A stretch of DNA of 19,309 nucleotides from Bacteroidales bacterium UBA1205 (GCA_002309615.1 DBXT01000040.1:1-19309); one strand, 5' to 3'; counted from the first letter of the stretch, positions 1 through 7,003 are shown. The notes: a model not told the origin generated them from the sequence alone. Program-made: numbers and translations.

Positions 1-27
1 AAAGGAGCCTTCGGGCTCCTTTTTTTA
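1..27 (+). terminator. Rho-independent terminator of a gene left of the window
   Basis: A 9-bp perfect stem (AAAGGAGCC at 1-9, GGCTCCTTT at 14-22) closes a TTCG tetraloop and runs into a T tract (20-26). In plus orientation it should end a gene lying left of the window. It also lies about 60 bases past the stop of the minus-strand ogt gene and could end that transcript too, but the T tract needed on the minus strand would lie outside the window. Confidence 0.88.
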
Positions 28-82
28 TTGATAATCCATATGGACAATGCTCATTTAATGCTGAAATCAGGGTAATTACATT

Positions 83-616
83 TTATCCTATAGGCAAGGT
101 TAAACGGGAGATGTCTATACCTTCATGTTCAAGCAATAGAATCTTTTTGTTGATGCCGCCGGCATAACCCGTAAGCGAGCCGTGTGCCCCTATAACGCGA
201 TGGCAAGGGATGATGATGGAAATATTATTGTGCCCGACGGCGCCGCCAACGGCTTGTGCGGACATTTTGGCTATATTTTTTTGTGTGGCTATGATGGTGG
301 CAATTTCTCCGTATGTCATAGTTTTTCCATAAGGAATGGTGAGTAGTATTTCCCATACCGCTTTACGAAAAGGAGTGCTTAACATTTTTAAGGGGGGTAT
401 GAAATCAGGTTGTTTTCCGCTAAAATAGATATCAAGCCAATGACAAGTATCGGCAAGAACGGGCAACATTTTGTCATTTTGCGTTTTTTCTCCGGCAATG
501 CTATCGGCAAAATATTTTTGTTCGTCAAACCAGAGTCCTATAAGCGAACTTCCGTCAGATGCAAGTGTGATGTTTCCCAGTGGTGAATGATAATGAGAGG
601 TATAGTATGCTTGCAT
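83..616 (-). CDS. ogt: Methylated-DNA--protein-cysteine S-methyltransferase
   Basis: This suicide DNA-repair protein moves the alkyl group from O6-alkylguanine (and O4-alkylthymine) to its own cysteine. The 177-residue product has the normal family length. The PCHR active-site motif is at 137-140, so Cys138 is the acceptor, and it is followed by the usual VIGAHGSLTGYAGG segment. The DNA-binding helix-turn-helix lies around 84-125 (AVWEILLTIPYGKTMTYGEIA). Where the human enzyme has its arginine finger (ARAVGGA), this protein reads SAQAVGGAVGHN, with Gln121 in that place. From memory, this is common in a Firmicutes/Bacteroidota subfamily and is not damage. The start lies 13 bases after the stop of the EFR1 gene, so both are probably cotranscribed. 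There is no N-terminal Ada regulatory domain. The function is confident; the choice between the names ogt and mgmt is conventional. Confidence 0.95.
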   Translation of the reverse strand: MQAYYTSHYHSPLGNITLASDGSSLIGLWFDEQKYFADSIAGEKTQNDKMLPVLADTCHWLDIYFSGKQPDFIPPLKMLSTPFRKAVWEILLTIPYGKTMTYGEIATIIATQKNIAKMSAQAVGGAVGHNNISIIIPCHRVIGAHGSLTGYAGGINKKILLLEHEGIDISRLTLPIG

Positions 617-629
617 GCGTTGTTATAAA

Positions 630-1385
630 TTATTTTTGCAACATATCCTTTAAGGTTATTTCCGGATGATGGTATTGACGTTCTTTGAGTGCTTCACGAC
701 CATTGGTCGTGATGGCTTGTTGGGGGCAAAAGTGTACGCAACCGAAGCATAAGGTGCAGTGTTTACCGATATCAGCTTTTTCATTCACCACAATATTGTT
801 TATAGGACACACTTTCTCGCAGATACCGCAACCGATACATTTATCGGTATTTACTTTCGGGCCTAAAGTACGAATCATCCCTTTTTCCAAGAATGTTTGT
901 CCCATTAACCAACCCAAGAAACTCCAGCCGTTAAAATGCAGTTCATGACGTTCAACTTTTACATCGGCAATGATACGTTCCAAACGGAAAGCAAAACGCT
1001 CAAATTTCCATATCTGGTTGTTAGGATTGCGACCAAAAGCGATAGCACTGTTATCCGGCATACGAACTTTATGGCTATAAGCTAACCGTACACCTTGTTT
1101 GCGGAGCAAACGTTTTGCCGTCCAGATACAGTTTCCTGCCTGTGCACCACAAGAGATGATCACAAACACATAGGCATCTGCACTGATTTTCAGTTGGGGT
1201 AAAAGCAGGCGTACAGCCGGCGGCATATTAAAATCATAAGACGGATAGACCAGCCCGATGCGTTTTTCGGCAGTTAAATCCTGTTGTACCGCTTCGGTGA
1301 GCGTCATCACACGGTCGTTTGTGGATTGTGCTATATTTCTTGCTATAGCAAGGCTATTTCCCGTTCCTGAAAAATAAAGTATCAT
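630..1385 (-). CDS. EFR1-type flavodoxin-like / 2[4Fe-4S] ferredoxin protein
   Basis: This is a predicted cytoplasmic electron-transfer protein of 251 residues. The N-terminal half (about 1-160) is flavodoxin-like, with the FMN phosphate-binding loop SGTGNS at residues 6-11. The C-terminal part carries two 4Fe-4S ferredoxin motifs: Cys183/186/189/193 (CIGCGICEKVCP) and Cys210/213/216/220 (CTLCFGCVHFCP). This domain order is that of the EFR1 family of ferrodoxins found in anaerobic Bacteroidota and Firmicutes. The redox partner is not known and the neighbours do not reveal it. The gene has its own Bacteroidota-type -7 box (1407-1414) about 20 bases upstream of the start and is followed after 13 bases by ogt. 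All cluster cysteines are intact. Family assignment is strong; physiological role is unknown. Confidence 0.88.
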   Translation of the reverse strand: MILYFSGTGNSLAIARNIAQSTNDRVMTLTEAVQQDLTAEKRIGLVYPSYDFNMPPAVRLLLPQLKISADAYVFVIISCGAQAGNCIWTAKRLLRKQGVRLAYSHKVRMPDNSAIAFGRNPNNQIWKFERFAFRLERIIADVKVERHELHFNGWSFLGWLMGQTFLEKGMIRTLGPKVNTDKCIGCGICEKVCPINNIVVNEKADIGKHCTLCFGCVHFCPQQAITTNGREALKERQYHHPEITLKDMLQK

Positions 1386-1406
1386 AATGATATCCGTTTA
1401 AAAATA

Positions 1407-1414
1407 CAAAAGTA
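1407..1414 (-). promoter_or_regulatory. Bacteroidota -7 promoter box for the EFR1-ogt unit
   Basis: The minus strand reads TACTTTTG here, matching the Bacteroidota sigma-ABfr -7 consensus TAnnTTTG, 21 bases before the ATG at 1385. I see no clear TTG -33 box at the usual 19-base spacing. The call rests on the -7 box and its position. Confidence 0.5.
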
Positions 1415-1434
1415 CTCATTTTTTTTCATCTTTT

Positions 1435-1716
1435 TTATTCCTCTTTAGGGAACATAAGACTTTGATATCTTTCCAGCAGGTTATATATGCCGTCTTCTGA
1501 GAGGACACCACGGTTTAAATCTTTTGGAAGCAGACTATGCTCATCAGCTTCATAATCTTGTTTCCATTCGTTACTGACATAATAATCCTCTAAAGCAGAT
1601 ACCAATTGCTGCATTCTATCTTTCATTTTCGGTGTTAAATGTTTTTTATGCAGCAATTGCTCCGTTTCTTTCATTATTTTTTCGTATCGGCTTATTCTAT
1701 CAAGTTGTTCTTGCAT
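1435..1716 (-). CDS. DUF4298 domain-containing protein
   Basis: This is a small soluble protein of 93 residues with no known function. It matches my memory of the DUF4298 family across its whole length: an N-terminal charged helical region (1-42, probably coiled coil), a DYYVSNEW segment (44-51), and the conserved C-terminal block RGVLSEDGIYNLL at 69-81. There is no signal peptide or membrane segment. It starts 26 bases after the stop of the truncated OmdA-like gene, with no separate promoter box, so the two are probably cotranscribed. Length is normal for the family. I know of no experimental function for it. The family assignment comes from pattern recognition only. Confidence 0.82.
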   Translation of the reverse strand: MQEQLDRISRYEKIMKETEQLLHKKHLTPKMKDRMQQLVSALEDYYVSNEWKQDYEADEHSLLPKDLNRGVLSEDGIYNLLERYQSLMFPKEE

Positions 1717-1742
1717 AATTTTCTGTATTCATTCAATAGGGT

Positions 1743-2090
1743 TTATCGGGATGTTTGTTCCGGCATAACAGCCAATCCGCTATCGGTCATCAATCCTCGT
1801 TGTATAAGGTCTTGACAGCGTTGTTTGTTTAAATCCGTCCAATGGCTGTTTTTTCGGCGAGGTGTGAGTCGTTGGGCACACCGCCCGTCGGGAAGCCGTT
1901 TAAGGGTGCTGTCTATCCAGCCGAAACAAAGCGCTTCTTCCACCACTTCTATGTAGGGAATGGAATCGTTGCGGGGCTGTTTGGTGCGATTGATAGTAAC
2001 CCAGCATTCCCGTATGGTATCATGGTTTTTTATCAACCATTGACGAAGTTGGTCACGTGTAGTATATTCCAAAAGGTTAACAATTTCCAT
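1743..2090 (-). CDS. YdeI/OmpD-associated (OmdA-like) protein, C-terminally truncated
   Basis: The 115 residues match the N-terminal part of the YdeI/OmdA-like family, with the signature EEALCFGWIDS at 51-61 followed by LTPRRKNSHWTDLNKQR (75-91) and GLMTDSGLAV (99-108). As I remember them, family members of this type are about 190-200 residues long and continue after the VLP-like segment into a helical C-terminal domain. Here the frame stops with MPEQTSR, only 26 bases before the DUF4298 gene, so roughly 80 residues are missing with no room for a frameshifted remainder. The gene may be a deletion remnant or a shortened but expressed form. A good -7 box (2096-2103) ends only 5 bases before the ATG, which would make the mRNA almost leaderless. 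The biochemical function of the family is unclear; some members have been linked to envelope stress. Confidence 0.75.
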   Translation of the reverse strand: MEIVNLLEYTTRDQLRQWLIKNHDTIRECWVTINRTKQPRNDSIPYIEVVEEALCFGWIDSTLKRLPDGRCAQRLTPRRKNSHWTDLNKQRCQDLIQRGLMTDSGLAVMPEQTSR

Positions 2091-2095
2091 AGATG

Positions 2096-2103
2096 CAAAG
2101 ATA
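2096..2103 (-). promoter_or_regulatory. -7 box directly in front of the OmdA-like gene
   Basis: The minus strand reads TATCTTTG, an exact TAnnTTTG match, followed by GCATCT and the ATG at 2090. The predicted transcription start would coincide with, or fall just before, the start codon, implying a leaderless or nearly leaderless transcript. No clear -33 box is seen. Confidence 0.5.
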
Positions 2104-2131
2104 TGGTCTTTTTTTGTTATAAGTATACTAT

Positions 2132-3766
2132 TTATTGATATTGACCCTTATATATTCTGCCGTCCATCAGTGTTCGCGTGCGTTCCTTTTGGTAAGAGGG
2201 GTGAAACAAACTCCTTTCTGGTTTAAAACACGGGGTGTATATATGGTCCAAATCCAGCAATAGATGAAAAAGATCGTCAGACATAAAAGGCCATGAAAGT
2301 CTTGATTGCACTTGATGATAAAAAGCGGTATCTTGCAATGTGTCTTGTCGGGAAAGCCATAATACAAAAGGTATTTCCACATTGGTATAAGGAATGGTGT
2401 CTGCATAATCATGCCCGGCATTTTCACCTTCGTCATACACATTTTCCCCATGGTCGGAAAGATAGATAGCATGCACTCTGGTTTGCGGATGAGAGGAAGC
2501 GTATAGGGCAAGAAGCGAAAAAATACTATCTATCAGGGCATCGTTGTAGAGTATAGAGTTGTCATAAGCATCAATGGTTCGTTGTTTTTTATCTTTACCG
2601 CCTTTGAAATGAGCATACAAAGCGGGATAGCGTTTGTCATATCGGGAATGGCTTCCCATTAAATGCAGTACTATCCATTTGCGTTTAGCGGTGTCGTTTT
2701 TTAGTATATGATTCAATACGGGAAGTAAAGATTCGTCATACACTGCCAATTGTGTGCTTTCAAAAGAGGAATTGGCGGCATGGTTAACAAATATCGGATG
2801 GTCGGCTATTTTGGCAAAATTGAATATTGCGTTGTCCCATACCCCGATAGGCGATTGGTTGGAAAGCCAATAGGTAGTGAAACCGGCAGAACGATAAACA
2901 TCCAAGGCATGAATGCAACTATCGGTGGCAACGGGATAATCCATATTTTTTTCTGTCAAGGAATTTAATATTGCATTCAATGTGATGGAATAAGGTGTTA
3001 TCACATCGGTAAAGCAAAGAATATCGTTACGTTTGGTCAATTTCGGAGAAGTAGGGCGATGGTAACCGTATAAAGACAGGTGATTGCGGTTGCAAGATTC
3101 TCCCATTATCAGCACAGAAAGGCAGGATGAAGTATCGGAAACGGTTTCCACCGTTTGAATTTGTCTTTGCTTTAATTGTTTATAGGTTTTCATTTCTCCT
3201 GAAAAAGAGCAAAGCGTTCTTTCTGTGTCGGGCAAAGCGGTACGCACCAGTCTTCCTGTCCATATTGCTTCCGAGTAAAAGAGTATTACAAACAATAGCA
3301 GTGCAATACGTACTATTCTCAGCCACGGCATACGGGAAGGAACATCCGGCACGAATAAGAACGACGGTACGGCAAGCAATAGATACGGTAACAGCAATAA
3401 CCAACGAAGTGAAGCTTTTAACGAAATAAACTCCGCTGCTTCGTTCCCGTTGGTATTCAATAATACAAATAGTGAAGATACGTTCAGCGGGTATTTTAAC
3501 AATAACCAATGTATCAAATTCAACAATCCACCGACAAAAAGCAGTGTTACTGCCAACCTATAGCATATTTTTTTCTTCAAAAACAAAAATGGGAGCATCC
3601 ATAATACCAGCCATGCTATGACAATTAGCATATTGCGGATTTCAAATAGTGAAGGACGCAGCAACAATGCCATACAAGGAACATACAACACCATGGCGGC
3701 AGGCCATAGAAAATGAATCGTTTTTGAACGTTCCGCCTTCATCGTCGTATTTTTGTCGCTTGTCAT
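2132..3766 (-). CDS. Phosphoethanolamine transferase-like membrane sulfatase-fold protein
   Basis: This is an inner-membrane enzyme predicted to transfer phosphoethanolamine to lipid A or core sugar at the periplasmic face (EptA/CptA-like). Residue numbers here count from the longest frame, whose ATG is at 3811. About five membrane helices lie between residues 33 and 186, followed by an alkaline-phosphatase-fold domain. Visible catalytic features are the metal ligand Glu238 (MGESCNRNHLSLYGYHRPT), the likely nucleophile Thr277 (TPYSIT), Asp453/His454 (LSDHGEN) and His467 (AGHDY). I prefer a start at Met16 (3766) or Met24 (3742), because a promoter -7 box occupies codons 2-5 of the longest frame. 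Either way the protein is about 535-545 residues, normal for the family. It is divergent from the DUF1294 gene at 3942. Substrate is inferred from the family; transfer of another phospho-group cannot be excluded. Confidence 0.85.
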   Translation of the reverse strand: MTSDKNTTMKAERSKTIHFLWPAAMVLYVPCMALLLRPSLFEIRNMLIVIAWLVLWMLPFLFLKKKICYRLAVTLLFVGGLLNLIHWLLLKYPLNVSSLFVLLNTNGNEAAEFISLKASLRWLLLLPYLLLAVPSFLFVPDVPSRMPWLRIVRIALLLFVILFYSEAIWTGRLVRTALPDTERTLCSFSGEMKTYKQLKQRQIQTVETVSDTSSCLSVLIMGESCNRNHLSLYGYHRPTSPKLTKRNDILCFTDVITPYSITLNAILNSLTEKNMDYPVATDSCIHALDVYRSAGFTTYWLSNQSPIGVWDNAIFNFAKIADHPIFVNHAANSSFESTQLAVYDESLLPVLNHILKNDTAKRKWIVLHLMGSHSRYDKRYPALYAHFKGGKDKKQRTIDAYDNSILYNDALIDSIFSLLALYASSHPQTRVHAIYLSDHGENVYDEGENAGHDYADTIPYTNVEIPFVLWLSRQDTLQDTAFYHQVQSRLSWPFMSDDLFHLLLDLDHIYTPCFKPERSLFHPSYQKERTRTLMDGRIYKGQYQ

Positions 3767-3798
3767 CTGCATTTGTTTGTAAAGATATAAACAGGTCG

Positions 3799-3806
3799 CA
3801 AAAATA
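3799..3806 (-). promoter_or_regulatory. -7 box for the phosphoethanolamine transferase gene
   Basis: The minus strand reads TATTTTTG, matching TAnnTTTG. It lies 3 bases inside the longest open frame (ATG at 3811), so if it is real the start codon must be downstream, at 3772, 3766 or 3742. The -33 box is not recognisable, and A/T richness makes a chance match possible. Confidence 0.4.
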
Positions 3807-3900
3807 CTCATTTTTCAGTTAATTGCTTTCATTAGATGAAGAAAATCGGAAAAATACGCTGAAAAATTTATTAATCGGGCATACGGAGAAAAAATAGTAG

Positions 3901-3908
3901 TACCTTTG
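3901..3908 (+). promoter_or_regulatory. -7 box for the DUF1294-fusion gene
   Basis: TACCTTTG followed by CA matches the Bacteroidota -7 consensus, 33 bases before the ATG at 3942. This gives a predicted 5' leader of about 25 bases. The -33 element is not clear. Confidence 0.5.
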
Positions 3909-3941
3909 CATCACTGATTAAAAGTTTAATAATACCAAACA

Positions 3942-4547
3942 ATGGATACTATGATAAACAACCCGTCAATTCTCCGCCTTGCCTTTGTATATATTATTGT
4001 TATCAATATAGTTACGTTTTTCTTGTATGGTGTTGACAAATTCAAGGCAAAACATGCAGGATGGCGTATACCCGAAACGGTGTTATTAGGGTTCGCTATG
4101 ATAGGCGGAAGCATAGGGGCCTGGTTAGGTATGATAGTGTGGCATCACAAAACCTTTCACAAAAAGTTCCGCTATGGGGTTCCGTTGATATTGTTAGCAC
4201 AAATAGTGGTGATACTATTCATATCCTGCAAGCCGGAACAAGCCATTGCCAGACCTATACAAATAGCAGATAATCAATATATTCCAGAACATTCTCCGGA
4301 TGTTTTTTTGATATTGTATGATGCAGAAACGGGAAAAGAGCCCATACTGAAAGCCATTAAAGAATACAACTGTGAAATTAAATATGATTACCATGGTTTC
4401 AATGGCATGGCGTTGAAGAAACCTGAGAACAAAACACTTGAAGAAACCATGCAATATTTCAGGAATGTGAAAGGTGTTTTAAAGGTGGAGTATGACCATA
4501 TAACACGACTTGTTGACCCCGTTAAACCCAAATTGGAAGAAAGATAG
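3942..4547 (+). CDS. DUF1294 membrane protein fused to an I9/propeptide-like domain
   Basis: The 201-residue product has two parts. Residues 12-95 are a DUF1294 domain: TM1 about 12-29, the LYGVDKFKAKHAGWRIPE signature at 28-45, a glycine-rich hydrophobic stretch at 46-67, the WHHKTFHKKFRYG segment at 67-79 and a final TM at about 80-95. DUF1294 proteins usually end here, at about 90 residues. Residues 119-190 form an extra soluble domain whose pattern (VFLILYDAETG, a helix, IKYDYHGFNGMAL, a helix, VKGVLKVEYDH) resembles the beta-alpha-beta fold of the peptidase inhibitor I9 / subtilisin propeptide family. Both basic loops are best placed in the cytoplasm if the glycine-rich stretch is a hairpin, which would put the C-terminal domain in the periplasm. 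That topology is inference. No subtilase is encoded in the window. Starts at Met1 or Met4 (3951) are both possible. Confidence 0.75.
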   Translation: MDTMINNPSILRLAFVYIIVINIVTFFLYGVDKFKAKHAGWRIPETVLLGFAMIGGSIGAWLGMIVWHHKTFHKKFRYGVPLILLAQIVVILFISCKPEQAIARPIQIADNQYIPEHSPDVFLILYDAETGKEPILKAIKEYNCEIKYDYHGFNGMALKKPENKTLEETMQYFRNVKGVLKVEYDHITRLVDPVKPKLEER

Positions 4548-4600
4548 ATTTTCCTGTAGATAGTTTATTCAGGAATATTGCTTGAAACAGCCGTAAAACC

Positions 4601-4624
4601 ATTTTTCAGGGCTATATGAAAAAT
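4601..4624 (+). other. AT-rich inverted repeat after the DUF1294-fusion gene
   Basis: A perfect 8-bp inverted repeat (ATTTTTCA at 4601-4608, TGAAAAAT at 4617-4624) with an 8-base loop lies 54 bases past the stop at 4547. It is weak, with no distinct T tract, so it is only a possible terminator or transcript end. Confidence 0.3.
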
Positions 4625-4674
4625 AACACATAGCTTTTATTTTTTGAATTTTTCATCTTTTTCCGAAAATTTAT

Positions 4675-4682
4675 TATCTTTG
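4675..4682 (+). promoter_or_regulatory. -7 box for the S46 peptidase gene
   Basis: TATCTTTG followed by CA, 21 bases before the ATG at 4704, is an exact match to the Bacteroidota -7 consensus. A TTTG at 4643-4646 is too far upstream (28-base spacing) to be a standard -33 box. Confidence 0.6.
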
Positions 4683-4703
4683 CATTTTAAAAATTAAGAC
4701 AAG

Positions 4704-6848
4704 ATGAAGATAAAAATCCAACTATTGTGCATTGTGATGACAATGCTTTTTACCGTTGCCCGTGCAGATGAGGGCATGTGGCAGCCTTATTCTATCAACG
4801 GACAGAATTTGGCAGAGATGCAGCGTTTGGGCTGTAAACTTACCGCCGAGCAAATTTTCAGTTTCAACCAACCTAGCTTGAAAGACGCTATTGTGCAATT
4901 CGGCAACGGTTGTACAGGAGAGTTGATATCTCCCGAAGGCTTGTTGCTCACCAACCATCATTGCGGTTTGGGACAAATACAAGCACATTCATCGGTGGAA
5001 CACGATTATCTGCAAAAAGGTTTTTGGGCTGCCGATAAAGCACAAGAATTACCCAATGAGGGACTTACCGTTTCTTTTCTGCAATATATAGAAGATGTTA
5101 CGGAAAAAGTGCTCAAAGGTATTACCGACCAGATGTCGGAAGAAGAAAGAGGTAAAATGATTCAAAAAAACGGTGAAAAACTGATAAAAGATCGCAAAAT
5201 AGACGGCAAAAACAGAGCGGAGATAGTGCCTTTTTATCATGGCAACCAATACATATTGTTTGTTTACGAAGTATATAAAGATGTTCGTTTGGTTGCCTGT
5301 CCGCCTTGGGGAATAGGCAAATTTGGTGCTGACACCGACAACTGGACATGGCCGCGTCACAAGGGTGATTTTTGTATATTCCGCGTTTATACCGCCCCTG
5401 ACGGTTCTCCTGCTGAATATAGCAAAAACAATATCCCGATGAAACCCAAACATTTTCTTCCTATTTCGCTTAAAGGGGTGCAACCCGGTGATTACACCAT
5501 GATACTCGGTTATCCCGGCTCCACAGATAGATATTCTTCTTCCGGAGCGGTGAAAAATGTGATAGAATTGGAAGGCCCGTCCATAGTGGATTGCCGCACC
5601 ACCAAATTGGAGCAATATCGCAAGCACATGGATGCAGACCCTGCCGTTTTTATTCAATATGCTTCCAAACAGGCAAGCGTAAGCAACTATTGGAAATATT
5701 ATATCGGTCAGGTAAAACAATTGCAACGCAATAAAGTGTACGAAAAACGAGTGGAACAGGAACAAACTTTCCGTGCCTGGATGAATGCCGATAAAGAACG
5801 TCAGGAAAAATACAAAGGTATTTTCGAGGAATTGGATGCCTATTGGCAACACCAATCCAAATATACCAAGGCTTTGATTTACCACCGCGAAGCCGGATGG
5901 CGTGGCGGCGAGGCAGTGGCTTTCGCCTCCCGTTTTTTGCGTTTGAACAACACCATCAACCAAAAGTCCGCAACACAAGAGCAGTTGGTAAAATATGCTC
6001 AAGGCATGAAGGAATCGGTAAAAGATTTCTTTAAAGACTATAACAAAAATTTGGATAAAGATGTTACCATTGCATTGTTAAACTTGTTTTACAAAGAAGT
6101 GCAACCCGACCAACTGCCGGCTCTTATGAAGAAAACGGGAGATAAATCGGGAGGCGATTTTACCGGTTTTGTCAACAAGGCTTTTGCCCAATCTGTTTTT
6201 GTAGACGAAAATAAGTTGAATGCATGGCTTGACAATCCGAAATCCTTGGACAAAGACCCTGTCTATGCTTTGATGTTTGATATAGTAAAATCGTATCTGA
6301 CATTAGATGAACAAGCCGAATCGGTAGGGAAAGAACATGCTGAAAGATTGTATATGCAAGGTTTGATGGACATGCAAAAAGATAGAAATTTCTATCCCGA
6401 TGCCAACTTCACCATGCGTCTCACCTACGGTAGCGTGCAAGACTGCAAGCCGTCGGACGGTGTCACCTACAACTACATCACCACTCTGGACGGTGTGATG
6501 GCCAAATACGTACCCGGCAATTGGGAATTTGACGTACCACAAGAGTTGATCAACCTGTGGAAAAAGAAGGATTATGGAAGATATGCCGACAAAGACGGAC
6601 GATTGGTAGTGAATTTCATCACTACCAACGATATCACAGGCGGTAATTCCGGCAGCCCTGTCATTGATGCGGAAGGCAATCTGGTAGGTTTGGCTTTTGA
6701 CGGTAACTGGGAAGCTATGAGCGGAGACCTCTCCTTTGAAAACGAGGTGCAACGCACCATTTGTATGGATGCCCGCTATCTGCTCTTTATTATCGACAAA
6801 ATGGCTAATGCACAAAATTTGATGCAAGAGTTGAAAATAGTGGAATAG
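4704..6848 (+). CDS. S46-family dipeptidyl peptidase, DPP7-like
   Basis: This is a periplasmic or cell-surface serine exopeptidase that releases N-terminal dipeptides, with 714 residues, the normal S46 length. A signal peptide covers about residues 1-21 (cleavage after VARA). The chymotrypsin-like triad is visible: His86 in TNHHCG, Asp222 in HKGDF and Ser649 in GGNSGSP. The helical domain unique to S46 enzymes lies between about 275 and 575. In Porphyromonas gingivalis the residue 18 positions after the catalytic Ser decides P1 specificity: Arg673 in DPP11 (Asp/Glu) versus Gly in DPP7 (hydrophobic). Here that position is Gly667 (LAFDGNWE), so a DPP7-like preference is inferred. The gene appears monocistronic, with its own -7 box at 4675-4682. 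Together with pruA nearby it fits an organism that uses peptides and amino acids. Confidence 0.95.
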   Translation: MKIKIQLLCIVMTMLFTVARADEGMWQPYSINGQNLAEMQRLGCKLTAEQIFSFNQPSLKDAIVQFGNGCTGELISPEGLLLTNHHCGLGQIQAHSSVEHDYLQKGFWAADKAQELPNEGLTVSFLQYIEDVTEKVLKGITDQMSEEERGKMIQKNGEKLIKDRKIDGKNRAEIVPFYHGNQYILFVYEVYKDVRLVACPPWGIGKFGADTDNWTWPRHKGDFCIFRVYTAPDGSPAEYSKNNIPMKPKHFLPISLKGVQPGDYTMILGYPGSTDRYSSSGAVKNVIELEGPSIVDCRTTKLEQYRKHMDADPAVFIQYASKQASVSNYWKYYIGQVKQLQRNKVYEKRVEQEQTFRAWMNADKERQEKYKGIFEELDAYWQHQSKYTKALIYHREAGWRGGEAVAFASRFLRLNNTINQKSATQEQLVKYAQGMKESVKDFFKDYNKNLDKDVTIALLNLFYKEVQPDQLPALMKKTGDKSGGDFTGFVNKAFAQSVFVDENKLNAWLDNPKSLDKDPVYALMFDIVKSYLTLDEQAESVGKEHAERLYMQGLMDMQKDRNFYPDANFTMRLTYGSVQDCKPSDGVTYNYITTLDGVMAKYVPGNWEFDVPQELINLWKKKDYGRYADKDGRLVVNFITTNDITGGNSGSPVIDAEGNLVGLAFDGNWEAMSGDLSFENEVQRTICMDARYLLFIIDKMANAQNLMQELKIVE

Positions 6849-6859
6849 CCGCTAGGTGG

Positions 6860-6873
6860 AAACCTTAAGGTTT
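6860..6873. repeat. 14-bp perfect palindrome after the S46 gene
   Basis: AAACCTTAAGGTTT is perfectly palindromic and begins 12 bases past the stop at 6848. With no loop and no T tract it is not a convincing terminator; a protein-binding site or chance are both possible. Confidence 0.35.
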
Positions 6874-6908
6874 ATAATGACGGGTATCGGCAAAAAGAAG
6901 TAAAGTTG

Positions 6909-6941
6909 CCATACTTGGCAAATGTCCATTGCAAGGTATGG
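6909..6941. other. Long imperfect hairpin in the S46/metallopeptidase intergenic region
   Basis: CCATACTTG at 6909-6917 pairs with CAAGGTATGG at 6932-6941 with one bulged base, and the inside (GCAAAT / ATTGC) can pair further, giving a 33-base stem-loop. It is not followed by a T tract on either strand. It could be a 3'-end stabilising structure for the S46 mRNA or part of a small RNA; nothing in the sequence decides this. Confidence 0.4.
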
Positions 6942-7003
6942 AAAGGCAGGTCAAATTTCAACATCCTACTCTTCTATCACCAAGTACTTACGTTTTACTC
7001 AAT

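Noticed and set aside
1717..1742. Possible frameshifted remainder of the OmdA-like gene
   Set aside because: Only 26 bases lie between its stop and DUF4298, far too few for the missing part, and DUF4298 is a separate complete family.
2167..2511. Minus-strand frame overlapping the phosphoethanolamine transferase
   Set aside because: It lies in another frame of the C-terminal domain, which is intact in its own frame; it is not a frameshifted fragment.
4707..4770. Lipoprotein signal in the S46 protein from Cys9
   Set aside because: Cys9 lies within the hydrophobic core without a lipobox at a suitable place; a standard signal peptidase site after ARA fits better.
5049..6002. Long minus-strand open frame (317 codons) antisense to the S46 peptidase gene
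   Set aside because: It matches no family I know, its residue composition is odd (Phe/Ile/His-rich), and it lies wholly inside the well-supported S46 gene with no promoter of its own.
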